From assembly GCA_902526825.1 (NCBI GenBank), contig CABZMN010000001.1:71819-135818 (forward strand): a stretch of 64,000 bases of DNA. Direction: 5' to 3'. Shown piece after piece: positions 16,616-24,674 of this stretch. The notes under the pieces were generated by a model. The model made no database searches, had not been told where the DNA came from, and worked only from the letters and a program-made list of their open reading frames with translations. Numbering within the stretch: position 1 is the first letter of the stretch; each line of letters begins with the position of its first letter. The translations under genes and the position numbers were made by a program. Source of the stretch: an uncultured Candidatus Actinomarina sp. (lineage in GTDB: Bacteria; Actinomycetota; Acidimicrobiia; Actinomarinales; Actinomarinaceae).

Positions 16616-17346
16616 CATATCCATTTGATCTTTCCCTAGTTGAGCTTATATTTATTTCATTACTTCTATTTGTAAGTGCAGCGATTCAAGGAATATTAGG
16701 TTTTGGATTTGCTGTTATTTCTTCACCAATACTTGTCCAAATTGAGCCACTACTAGTGCCACAAATTCTAAGTTTACTTGCCTTGCCTATGGCTTTCCGT
16801 ATATATCAACGTGAAAAAAAAGAAGTAGATTGGAAACCGTTTAAATTCTTATTCCTAGGAAGAATTATTGGTGGCCCTTTGGGTTTATTGCTCCTTATTA
16901 ACTTGAACGAGAAACTACTTTCAATAAGCGTAGGAGCAATTGTACTTGTTGCAGGAATTGCAACATTATTTAACTGGACTGTGAATAGGAATAATAATTC
17001 GTCATGGATCGCTGGAACATTATCTGGAATATTTGCAATGATTGCAGGAGTAGGGGGCCCTCCTATTGCAATTTTGTACAGAGGAGCTTCGGGTAAGGAG
17101 TTCAGACCATCGTTAAACGCTGTTTTTACGTTTGGAATAATGATAACACTAGGTCTTCTGCTTTTTAGTGGTGAGATTTATAGAGATCATATAATTTTAT
17201 TTTTATATCTTGCAATTCCAGTTGCTGTGGGATTAAAAATATCTTCTTTACTGTTTTCAGATGTCTCTGACAATGCAATTTCAAAAGGCGTAACATACTT
17301 TTCAATAATCTCAGGATTGGTTGTTATATTCAGAAATATAATTTAG
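16612..17346 (+). CDS. TauE/SafE-family membrane transporter
   Basis: A 244-residue protein with eight or so membrane helices, typical of the TauE/SafE (formerly DUF81) sulfite/anion exporter family. The signature repeats are visible: IQGILGFGFAVISSP near residue 26 and FAMIAGVGGPPIAILYRG near 140. The proposed TTG start (16612) overlaps the selenoprotein's TGA stop (TTGA), so the two are translationally coupled. Family members export sulfite, sulfoacetate or other anions. Coupling to a selenoprotein makes a sulfur- or selenium-related anion attractive, but that is inference. Confidence 0.82.
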   Translation: MTYPFDLSLVELIFISLLLFVSAAIQGILGFGFAVISSPILVQIEPLLVPQILSLLALPMAFRIYQREKKEVDWKPFKFLFLGRIIGGPLGLLLLINLNEKLLSISVGAIVLVAGIATLFNWTVNRNNNSSWIAGTLSGIFAMIAGVGGPPIAILYRGASGKEFRPSLNAVFTFGIMITLGLLLFSGEIYRDHIILFLYLAIPVAVGLKISSLLFSDVSDNAISKGVTYFSIISGLVVIFRNII

Positions 17347-17384
17347 TTTTGAAATCTGAATTCGGAGTTAACATTAAATAGACA

Positions 17385-18863
17385 ATGAATACTAGAGTCA
17401 TAATATCCTCAGTGCTATTTTTTTTGAGCTTCCCCCCATTTAACTTCTGGTATTTAATTTTTCCATCTCTGTTCTTTTTTTACTCAGGGATTTTATTAAG
17501 TAGTAAACCATTTCTTTCAGGCCTAGTATTTGGAGCAATATCATTTGGTGTAATTTTATTTGGTATCCAATCAATTGGTTACGAAGCTTGGATTCCTCTT
17601 TCTCTTCTTATGGGTCTTTTATATGGATTTTATGGAAAACTGTTTAAATTTATTGCTGTAAAAACCAATAACAAATTTTTTATATTGATTGGAATAATAA
17701 GTACTTTTGATTTACTAAGGGCTTACTTTCCATTTGGCGGTTTTCCATGGGGTTCAACTTCAACAGTTTTAATTTCAGGATATAGAGATACCTCGTTCAA
17801 TCTCCTACCAAGCATTTTTAAAACATTTGGTCCGACAGGTTATTCTTTAATCATTCAATCGTTGACTCTTTTAATTGTCTTATTTGTACTTGAAAATAAA
17901 AAGAAATATACATACTTGAAAGATTCACTAGTATTTTTCATTTTAATATTTACACCTCTTTCATTATTTTTACTAAACGACAGTTTTAATTTATTAGACA
18001 AAAATAATAAATCTGAACAGATTAGTGTTGTGATTGTCCAGGGAAACAGTCCTTGTCCTGGAGCAAAAAACAGATGTAATAATGAAAGAGCAAGAATATA
18101 TGAAAGTCATATAAATTTAACAAAAAGTATTAGCTCCGAAAAAGATCTGATTATTTGGCCTGAAAGCTCGACAGGTTTTAACAATGATCCTCTCATTCAC
18201 GATTGGGTCTTGACCGATATTCAAATAGAAGTTGAGAGGTTAAATTCTTATTTTTTAATTGGTGGAGATAGGCCAATACGGGGAGCTAATTTTGAAAATT
18301 ATGGTCTATTTATCAACAATGAGGGAACAATTGTAGATCAATATCTGAAACAACACCCAGTACCTTTTGGAGAGTACATTCCTTTTAGGAGATATCTTGA
18401 TTGGATCCCTTCCCTTTCGCTAGTTCCGAGAGATATGATTAGGGGAGAACAAGAGAAAATATTTCAAATAGGATCACATAAATTGGCCTCTGTGATTTCT
18501 TTTGAGGGATCATTCCAAAGATATATTCGAGGTAGTGTTCAGGCTGGAGCAGAGATTATTGTAATTCTTACAAATCAAGCCAGCTATGGAGAAAGCGGAA
18601 TGTCTGATCAATTTATATTAATGTCTCGTGCAAATGCGATTTCAAATGATAGGCCTGTCATACATTCTGCAATAACTGGAAAATCTGCATTCATCGACAA
18701 TAATGGAAAAGTTTTATCACAGACAAATTTATTCACTTCTGAAATCTTGAACGAAAACATAAATCCAATTAACTCACAAACTCCATTTAGTTTGTTTGGA
18801 AATTACTTTAATTATCTAATAGTTGCTATTGCATTTGTTATTTTCTTAAGAAAGAGAGTTTGA
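17385..18863 (+). CDS. lnt: Apolipoprotein N-acyltransferase, catalytic Cys replaced by Ser
   Basis: A 492-residue protein with six or so N-terminal helices and a C-terminal nitrilase-like domain. It aligns with Lnt: catalytic Glu260 in IIWPESS, Lys322 in LKQHPVPFGEYIP, and the TNQASYGESG segment. The position of the nucleophile Cys (in the usual C-F/Y-E context) is Ser372 here, in VISFEG, encoded by TCT at 18498-18500. Lnt adds the third acyl chain to lipoproteins; a Ser nucleophile would be unusual and may mean altered or lost activity. Some actinobacterial relatives fuse Lnt with dolichol-phosphate mannose synthase; this one is not fused. Confidence 0.82.
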   Translation: MNTRVIISSVLFFLSFPPFNFWYLIFPSLFFFYSGILLSSKPFLSGLVFGAISFGVILFGIQSIGYEAWIPLSLLMGLLYGFYGKLFKFIAVKTNNKFFILIGIISTFDLLRAYFPFGGFPWGSTSTVLISGYRDTSFNLLPSIFKTFGPTGYSLIIQSLTLLIVLFVLENKKKYTYLKDSLVFFILIFTPLSLFLLNDSFNLLDKNNKSEQISVVIVQGNSPCPGAKNRCNNERARIYESHINLTKSISSEKDLIIWPESSTGFNNDPLIHDWVLTDIQIEVERLNSYFLIGGDRPIRGANFENYGLFINNEGTIVDQYLKQHPVPFGEYIPFRRYLDWIPSLSLVPRDMIRGEQEKIFQIGSHKLASVISFEGSFQRYIRGSVQAGAEIIVILTNQASYGESGMSDQFILMSRANAISNDRPVIHSAITGKSAFIDNNGKVLSQTNLFTSEILNENINPINSQTPFSLFGNYFNYLIVAIAFVIFLRKRV

Positions 18864-18865
18864 AG

Positions 18866-20074
18866 TTAGTTTTCAAGACCCTCATTAAAGTGCAAATTTT
18901 TCATTGCTGCAGCTTCGACAATACCATCTTGGTAGGCTCTCAGATCAAACTTATGTAACACTGCTATTAAATGATCAAATATATCTGACTGAATGTTTTC
19001 ATATTCAACCCAGTCAGTAGTTTTTGTAAATGTATAGATTTGTATAGGGACACCCTGGTTTGTTGGTGATAATTGTCTTACTAAAAATGTCATGTTTTCA
19101 GTATCTAGGTTTTCATTTTGTCTGAGATAGCTTTCTATATAGGCTCTGAATGTACCAATATTTGTTAAATTTCTTTGTTCTGTTACTGATTCTCCAGACG
19201 ATAGTTCGCTATTAAATGTTTCCAACTCCTGCACTTTTTCATTCAGATAATCTTTAATAGGAGCAATTTTTTTTAATTTTTCAATTTCTTCAAATGTTAA
19301 AAATTTAATACTTGAGATATCAATACTTATTGATCTCATGATTCTTCTGCCACCATAATCAGACATTCCTCTCCAGTTTTTGACTGATGTAGAGATTATT
19401 TTTGAGGTAGGTATGGTTGTAATGGTTTTATCCCAGTTTTGTACTTTTACTGTGTGAAGAGCTATGTCAATTACATCCCCATCAGCTCCATATTCTGGGA
19501 CCTCTATCCAGTCACCATTATTTATGATATTGTTTTGTCCAATTTGAACCGATGCAACAAAAGATAGAATTGTGTCTTGAAATACTAAAAGGAGAACTGC
19601 TGTTAACGCCCCAAGTCCACTTATATAATATGTAACTGACTGTCCAGATAAAATTGCAAAAATAATAATGAATATAAATGCGTTCAGAATAATTTTAACG
19701 ATCTGAATATAACCTTTAATTGGCCTGTCTTTCAATGCTTCATATTTACTTGATGCATTATTAAATATTGAAAGCAATTCATTTAGAGATAAACCTAAGA
19801 ACACTGCTAATAGCGAACTAATTATTCGTTGACTAATTTCACTGTCTAATAATTCTGTTGAAAAGTCTGTAAATAATATTCCATTTAAAAAAGTAAATAC
19901 AGCGACAAAAGATACTCTATTTAAAAATTTTTTTTCTAAAAAAAGATCGTCAATGATAGTATTTGTTTTTTTCGCTATACGTTTGAGAAGTGGAAAAATT
20001 AGTGTTCTTAAGACTATATAAATACCCAGACTGCTTCCTGCGACAATCAAGAGTTTTAAATTATCTTCTACCAT
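18866..20074 (-). CDS. Mechanosensitive ion channel, MscS family (YbdG-like)
   Basis: A 402-residue membrane protein with about five N-terminal helices, an MscS core and a soluble C-terminal region. The pore-helix glycine/alanine segment GLGALTAVLLLVFQDTILSFVASVQIG is followed by the beta domain WIEVPEYGADGDVIDIALHTVKVQNWD. The late LVRQLSPTNQGVPIQIYTF region resembles E. coli YbdG. It protects against hypo-osmotic shock by opening under tension. The stop lies two bases from that of the convergent lnt. Family assignment firm. Confidence 0.88.
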   Translation of the reverse strand: MVEDNLKLLIVAGSSLGIYIVLRTLIFPLLKRIAKKTNTIIDDLFLEKKFLNRVSFVAVFTFLNGILFTDFSTELLDSEISQRIISSLLAVFLGLSLNELLSIFNNASSKYEALKDRPIKGYIQIVKIILNAFIFIIIFAILSGQSVTYYISGLGALTAVLLLVFQDTILSFVASVQIGQNNIINNGDWIEVPEYGADGDVIDIALHTVKVQNWDKTITTIPTSKIISTSVKNWRGMSDYGGRRIMRSISIDISSIKFLTFEEIEKLKKIAPIKDYLNEKVQELETFNSELSSGESVTEQRNLTNIGTFRAYIESYLRQNENLDTENMTFLVRQLSPTNQGVPIQIYTFTKTTDWVEYENIQSDIFDHLIAVLHKFDLRAYQDGIVEAAAMKNLHFNEGLEN

Positions 20075-20092
20075 ATAAGCATGATACCTTAG

Positions 20093-20776
20093 TCAGAATC
20101 CTCTTTGTTGACCTTTCCAAGGGGGAGGAGTATTGTTTTTAAACTCTTCAACGCTTGGTCCATGTAAAGCTTTCAATTTATTTAAACCAATAAAATATGA
20201 AACTACCAAAAGAATTAAAGTAGTTTGGTTTGAAGTTGCCAATTTAATAACTGCAAGCACTTCTGGGTTATCAAAAAATAAAACTTGTAAACCACCTTTT
20301 ACTCCAAGAAATATGACCCACAAGATTGCAACCCGGTTATATGCTGGTTTTACTGTTGGTAATAAATACCACTCTCTAGGCCATTTTCTAAAATACATTG
20401 ATGAATAGATCGTAAATGGTTTTCTCAATACGATTGATACCAATCCTATAAATGCAATGCTTAAATCTCTTATAATACCTGGTAGAAAAAAACCTGATGC
20501 AGTACCTTGAATCTGAGCAATTAACAAAGCAACTAAAGTTCCAAGAACACCGTAAAATGCAAATTTAATTTCATCTTTTTTTACCAACCTGTAGCCAAAC
20601 GTAAGGGCAACCAATACGGCTGTACTTATAATTGCAATATTTAAATCAAAAAATCTAAATGTTAAAACAAAGAACACTGGAGCAAGAATTGAATCAAAGA
20701 TATTATTTTGTGATTCATTTAAACCCAGTACTTCACTTTTTATCTCAGTGAATTGATTTTTAAATCTTTTAAACAA
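20093..20776 (-). CDS. DUF3159-like membrane protein
   Basis: A 227-residue membrane protein with about six helices and a basic N terminus. The pattern (an N-terminal pair of helices, a conserved middle with RDLSIAFIGLVSIVLRKPF, and WVIFLGVKGGLQVLFF before the last helices) matches the DUF3159 family typical of Actinomycetota. Its start overlaps the purB 3' end by eight bases, so it is co-translated with purine genes. Function unknown; the family call is from memory of the pattern. Confidence 0.65.
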   Translation of the reverse strand: MFKRFKNQFTEIKSEVLGLNESQNNIFDSILAPVFFVLTFRFFDLNIAIISTAVLVALTFGYRLVKKDEIKFAFYGVLGTLVALLIAQIQGTASGFFLPGIIRDLSIAFIGLVSIVLRKPFTIYSSMYFRKWPREWYLLPTVKPAYNRVAILWVIFLGVKGGLQVLFFDNPEVLAVIKLATSNQTTLILLVVSYFIGLNKLKALHGPSVEEFKNNTPPPWKGQQRGF

Positions 20777-22052
20777 CAGAATTTATTTTTTCTTCAAAAT
20801 TTTTGTTGGTTTTCTCAGAAAGAAAACTTTTTCTAATTTCCTGTAATTCTTTTTCTTCAACTTCCTCAAAATTTGTTGAAATATTTTTTATATAAGAATC
20901 TAAGTTATCGATTTCAAATGATTGAGATTGCAAAAATCTATATGCTTCATCCCTTTCAATCCCTTTAGTTACTAAATGAGATAGAAAAGATTGAGTTAGC
21001 AAACTCACTTTTGCTGAATTAATATTTGAATTTATTTTTTCATGATTAATGTTGATATTTTTGAATAGCTCTTCCATCTCAATTGTTGAAAAACAAATGA
21101 GATTAAAACTATCTGGAAAAATGATTCTTTCTACTGATGAATTTGATATATCTCTTTCATGCCAAAGAGATATATTTTCAAGCGCACTTACAACATAACC
21201 TCTGAGGATTCTTGAAATTCCTGATATTCTCTCAGAAGTAATTGGATTTTTTTTATGTGGCATTGCAGAAGAACCTTTTTGTTCGCTTGAAAATGACTCA
21301 TGAATTTCACCCACCTCTGAACGTTGATAACCTCTAAGATTTATAGCTATACGATCATAGGAACTTGCAAGCATTCCAATACAGCTGATTACTTCAGCGT
21401 ATCTATCACGGCTAACAATCTGAGAAGCAAATAGCTCTGGCTTAAGATTTAAAGTCTCTAAAGATTTTTTTTCAATATCACTGTTAATTATGGTGTAGTT
21501 ACCAACAACTCCACTTAGCTTTCCGATGCTAATATTTTCTTTTGCTCTTTCAAGACGTTCTTTATTTCGATGTATCTCCAACAACCAGTTTGAAATTATA
21601 TTTCCAAGGAAAGTTACTTCTGCAAATACGCCATGGGTTCTCCCGATTATTTTGGTATCTTTTTCTTTTATCGCAAGATTCTTCAAAGTACTGATTAATT
21701 CATCAACTTTTCCTATTAGGAAATCTAATGATTCTAAAATTAATAAACTATTTGATGTATCAACTACGTCTGAACTAGTTAGGCCGTAATGTATCCATTC
21801 GGAATCTTCATTTACTTTATCTTGTAATATGTCAACAAATGAAGCTAAGTCATGGTTTGTTACTTTTTCTCGAGCTTCAACTTCTTTTACGGTTACATTT
21901 GCATCAATTATTTTTTCTGACAAACCTTTAGGCACAATACCTTCCTCTTCAAGACTTTTTGTAACAGAGGATTCAACTTTCTTCCAAGTGCTTAACTTGT
22001 TTTCTTGACTCCATATATCAACTATTGCTTTTACTTCGTATCTTTTTATCAT
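20769..22052 (-). CDS. purB: Adenylosuccinate lyase
   Basis: A 427-residue fumarase/aspartase-superfamily lyase. The signature GSSAMPHKKNP with the catalytic Ser loop is present at about 258-268, together with IGRTHGVFAEVTF (catalytic His) and HYGLTSSDVVDT in the N-terminal half. It cleaves SAICAR and adenylosuccinate to fumarate plus AICAR or AMP. It directly follows purA on the same strand with no spacer, so the two steps to AMP are made together. Length typical. Confidence 0.95.
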   Translation of the reverse strand: MIKRYEVKAIVDIWSQENKLSTWKKVESSVTKSLEEEGIVPKGLSEKIIDANVTVKEVEAREKVTNHDLASFVDILQDKVNEDSEWIHYGLTSSDVVDTSNSLLILESLDFLIGKVDELISTLKNLAIKEKDTKIIGRTHGVFAEVTFLGNIISNWLLEIHRNKERLERAKENISIGKLSGVVGNYTIINSDIEKKSLETLNLKPELFASQIVSRDRYAEVISCIGMLASSYDRIAINLRGYQRSEVGEIHESFSSEQKGSSAMPHKKNPITSERISGISRILRGYVVSALENISLWHERDISNSSVERIIFPDSFNLICFSTIEMEELFKNININHEKINSNINSAKVSLLTQSFLSHLVTKGIERDEAYRFLQSQSFEIDNLDSYIKNISTNFEEVEEKELQEIRKSFLSEKTNKNFEEKINSVV

Positions 22053-23324
22053 TTATCTAATTATATTTTGGTTTCTCTCTGGTCCAACAGATATATATTT
22101 AATTGGCACATCGCTGAAATCTTCAATAAATTCAATATATTTTTTAGCATTCTCAGGAAGTGCATCATATTTCGTAATTCCAGAAATATCTTCATTCCAA
22201 CCCTCAAACGATTCATAAATAGGTTCACACTTATCTAATATCTCATCAACTAATGGATAGTCTGTAATTTTTTTATCTTCAAAGCTGTATCCTATGCATA
22301 CCTTGATTTCCTCAAGGCCACTTAAAACATCTAATTTTGTTATAAATAATTGACTTAGAGAGTTAATCCTTTTCGAATATTTTAATGAAACTAAATCTAG
22401 CCATCCACAACGTCGTCTTCTTCCAGTAACCGTTCCAAACTCAGCCCCCTTTTCAATCATGTAATCACCAATTTCATTTTCTTGTTCAGTTATGAAAGGA
22501 CCAGTACCAACTCTAGATATGTAGGCTTTGGTTACACCAACAACTTCATCAAAATTTAAAGGACCAATTCCAGATCCAGTAGCTGCATTACCTGCACTTG
22601 TATTTGAACTTGTGACAAATGGATATGTTCCATGATCGATATCTAGAAGAGTGCCTTGGGCTCCTTCAAATAGGATCTTTTTATTTTCTTTTAATGAATT
22701 AGATATAACCAATGATGTGTCGTCTGCAATTGATGAAACAAGCTCTTTGTATTTTTTATACTCCTCCACTATTTCGTCAAAGTTTATAGAATTTCCACCA
22801 TAAATTTTTTCAATTATTTGATTTTTTTCTTCAAGATTATTTTTTAATTTTTCATAAAAATTTTCTTCAGATAAAAAATCTTGTATGCGTATACCTTTTC
22901 TTTGTATCTTGTCGCCATAACAAGGCCCTATACCTTTTCTAGTTGTTCCAATTTTCTTATCACCCAAACTATCTTCAATTAATTCATCAAGAATTTTGTG
23001 ATATGGCATTATAATGTGTGCGTTATATGAAAGTTTTAATTTAGTCGTGTCTATATTTTTACCATTTAAAGTTTCAATTTCATTTTTCAAAACTTCAAAA
23101 TCAATTACACATCCTGAACCAATGACTGGAGTACATGATTCATACATCACTCCTGACGGAACCATTGAAAGGGCAAATTTTTCATCACCTACAACAATTG
23201 TGTGACCCGCATTATTGCCACCTTGGAATCGGACTACAAGATCAGCTTTTGATGCAAAAAAGTCTGTGACTTTACCCTTGCCTTCATCGCCCCACTGAGC
23301 GCCTAAAACAATGGTAGTTGACAA
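22053..23324 (-). CDS. purA: Adenylosuccinate synthetase
   Basis: About 423 residues from a TTG start at 23324, which sits five bases after an AAGGAG ribosome binding site; the open frame extends to an ATG at 23363, but that would add 13 non-family residues. The P-loop GAQWGDEGKGK, the NAGHT segment, GPCYGDKIQRKG and TGRRRRCGW match the family. It forms adenylosuccinate from IMP, Asp and GTP. It heads the purA-purB-DUF3159 cluster and is divergent from the ABC transporter genes. Confidence 0.94.
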   Translation of the reverse strand: MSTTIVLGAQWGDEGKGKVTDFFASKADLVVRFQGGNNAGHTIVVGDEKFALSMVPSGVMYESCTPVIGSGCVIDFEVLKNEIETLNGKNIDTTKLKLSYNAHIIMPYHKILDELIEDSLGDKKIGTTRKGIGPCYGDKIQRKGIRIQDFLSEENFYEKLKNNLEEKNQIIEKIYGGNSINFDEIVEEYKKYKELVSSIADDTSLVISNSLKENKKILFEGAQGTLLDIDHGTYPFVTSSNTSAGNAATGSGIGPLNFDEVVGVTKAYISRVGTGPFITEQENEIGDYMIEKGAEFGTVTGRRRRCGWLDLVSLKYSKRINSLSQLFITKLDVLSGLEEIKVCIGYSFEDKKITDYPLVDEILDKCEPIYESFEGWNEDISGITKYDALPENAKKYIEFIEDFSDVPIKYISVGPERNQNIIR

Positions 23325-23407
23325 CTTTTCTCCTTGAATTACAACAATGGATAATACATGCATTTCTGATGTATAGAAAGATTTTTCTATCTAATAATTA
23401 AATTAAT

Positions 23408-23436
23408 TTGTAGCTAAATCGAATAAGGGTTAAATT
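23408..23436 (+). promoter_or_regulatory. Candidate sigma-70 promoter for the amino-acid transporter
   Basis: TTGTAG (23408-23413), a 17-base spacer, then TAAATT (23431-23436). Transcription would begin near 23443, immediately before the inverted repeat at 23444-23485. Based on consensus match and spacing only. Confidence 0.45.
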
Positions 23437-23443
23437 AGTACTT

Positions 23444-23485
23444 AGACAAGAACTTAATTTATTTATAGTTGTTTCGTTCTTGTCT
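23444..23485. promoter_or_regulatory. Inverted repeat at the 5' end of the transporter leader
   Basis: AGACAAGAAC (23444-23453) and GTTCTTGTCT (23476-23485) are perfect ten-base complements separated by 22 bases. If transcription starts at the candidate promoter just upstream, the hairpin would sit at the very 5' end of the mRNA, where such stems often protect messages. It could equally be a split DNA operator. Confidence 0.55.
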
Positions 23486-23509
23486 GCTTTTATATAAAAG
23501 GAGAAAACA

Positions 23510-24589
23510 TTGAGTAAAAAAGCAATCGTTTCTTTACTTATACTTTCTATGATTGCAGTAGCTTGTGCTACAGAAGAAGAAGCAGTTGAGGAAGTAGCAG
23601 TTGAAGAAGAACACGATCACTCAGATGAATCTACACTAGATGAAGTAATCGAAAGAGGATTTCTTAAGTGTGGAATCAGTACTGGTGCTACCGGATTCAG
23701 TGAGCAAGCTGATGACGGATCCTTTGGTGGATTTGATGTTGATTTCTGTTATGCAGTTGCAGCTGCTGTTTTCGGCGACTACAGTAAAGTCGAATTCAAG
23801 CAACTTACATCTGCTGAAAGATTCACATCTCTAGCAGCTGGTGAGGTCGATGTTCTATTTAGAAACACAACTTGGACTCAAAGCCGTGACACAGAGTTAG
23901 GTAATGACTTCGGTCCTACAACCTACTTTGATGGTCAGCAATTACTTGGTAGAAAAGCAGACGGTATTACCGAAAGCTCTACACTAGCTGATATTGACGG
24001 ACTTAGAGTATGTACTAACGCAGGAACTACAACCGAAAAGAATATTACTGAAGGTGCAGGACTTGCTGGTGCAACAATCGAACTTGTTACAGTTGAAGCT
24101 TTCGCAGAAGCTGTTGACAAATTCATTGCAGGTGAATGTGATATTATCACAACTGATGGTTCAGCACTTGTTGGTAGAAGAGCAGTTAATGATGCTCTTA
24201 ATGACTGGGTAATTTTCCCAACATCACCAATTTCAAAAGAGCCATTAGGACCAACATATAGATCAAATGACAGCGCCTGGGCAGACGTAGTCAACTGGAC
24301 AGTTTACGCAACAATCATCGCAGATGAGTATGGCGTAACTAGTGCAAACGTTGACTCTGTTGATACAGATGCACTTCCAGAACTTGGAAGATTATTTGGT
24401 GCAAATGATGGTGAGCTTCAAACAAAGATGGGTCTTAGCGCAGATGCGTTTTACAATGTTATCAAGCAAGTTGGTAACTATGACCAAATCTACTCAAGAA
24501 ACCTAAATCCATTAGGTCTCTTCAGAGAAGGTGGAGCTAACGATCGTTGGACAAACGGTGGGTTAATTTACGCACCTCCTGCAAGATAA
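23510..24589 (+). CDS. aapJ: General amino-acid ABC transporter, substrate-binding lipoprotein
   Basis: A 359-residue extracytoplasmic binding protein of the AapJ/BztA type. A TTG start follows AAAGGAG. The signal peptide ends in a lipobox with Cys19 (MIAVACA), then an acidic linker (about 20-40) containing HDHSDE. The mature domain begins RGFLKCGISTGATGFSEQ and has the Aap-type FDVDFCYAVAAAVFGD, with Cys residues in the usual places. Codons are visibly richer in C and G at third positions (many TTC, GAC, GGT) than in its neighbours, suggesting high expression. A hairpin terminator follows, so the binding protein is probably made in excess over the permeases. Confidence 0.9.
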   Translation: MSKKAIVSLLILSMIAVACATEEEAVEEVAVEEEHDHSDESTLDEVIERGFLKCGISTGATGFSEQADDGSFGGFDVDFCYAVAAAVFGDYSKVEFKQLTSAERFTSLAAGEVDVLFRNTTWTQSRDTELGNDFGPTTYFDGQQLLGRKADGITESSTLADIDGLRVCTNAGTTTEKNITEGAGLAGATIELVTVEAFAEAVDKFIAGECDIITTDGSALVGRRAVNDALNDWVIFPTSPISKEPLGPTYRSNDSAWADVVNWTVYATIIADEYGVTSANVDSVDTDALPELGRLFGANDGELQTKMGLSADAFYNVIKQVGNYDQIYSRNLNPLGLFREGGANDRWTNGGLIYAPPAR

Positions 24590-24612
24590 TTTAATTATCT
24601 TTATATAAATGT

Positions 24613-24636
24613 AAAAGGGGCTGAAAAGCCCCTTTT
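24613..24636. terminator. Hairpin (partial terminator) between aapJ and aapQ
   Basis: AAAAGGGGCT and AGCCCCTTTT form a perfect ten-base stem around a GAAA tetraloop, followed by a short T-rich stretch. It lies 23 bases after the aapJ stop and 38 before aapQ, where binding-protein operons commonly attenuate transcription. Confidence 0.85.
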
Positions 24637-24674
24637 GCTTTGTAACTCTCTTATTATTTTGATAAAATTTATTC

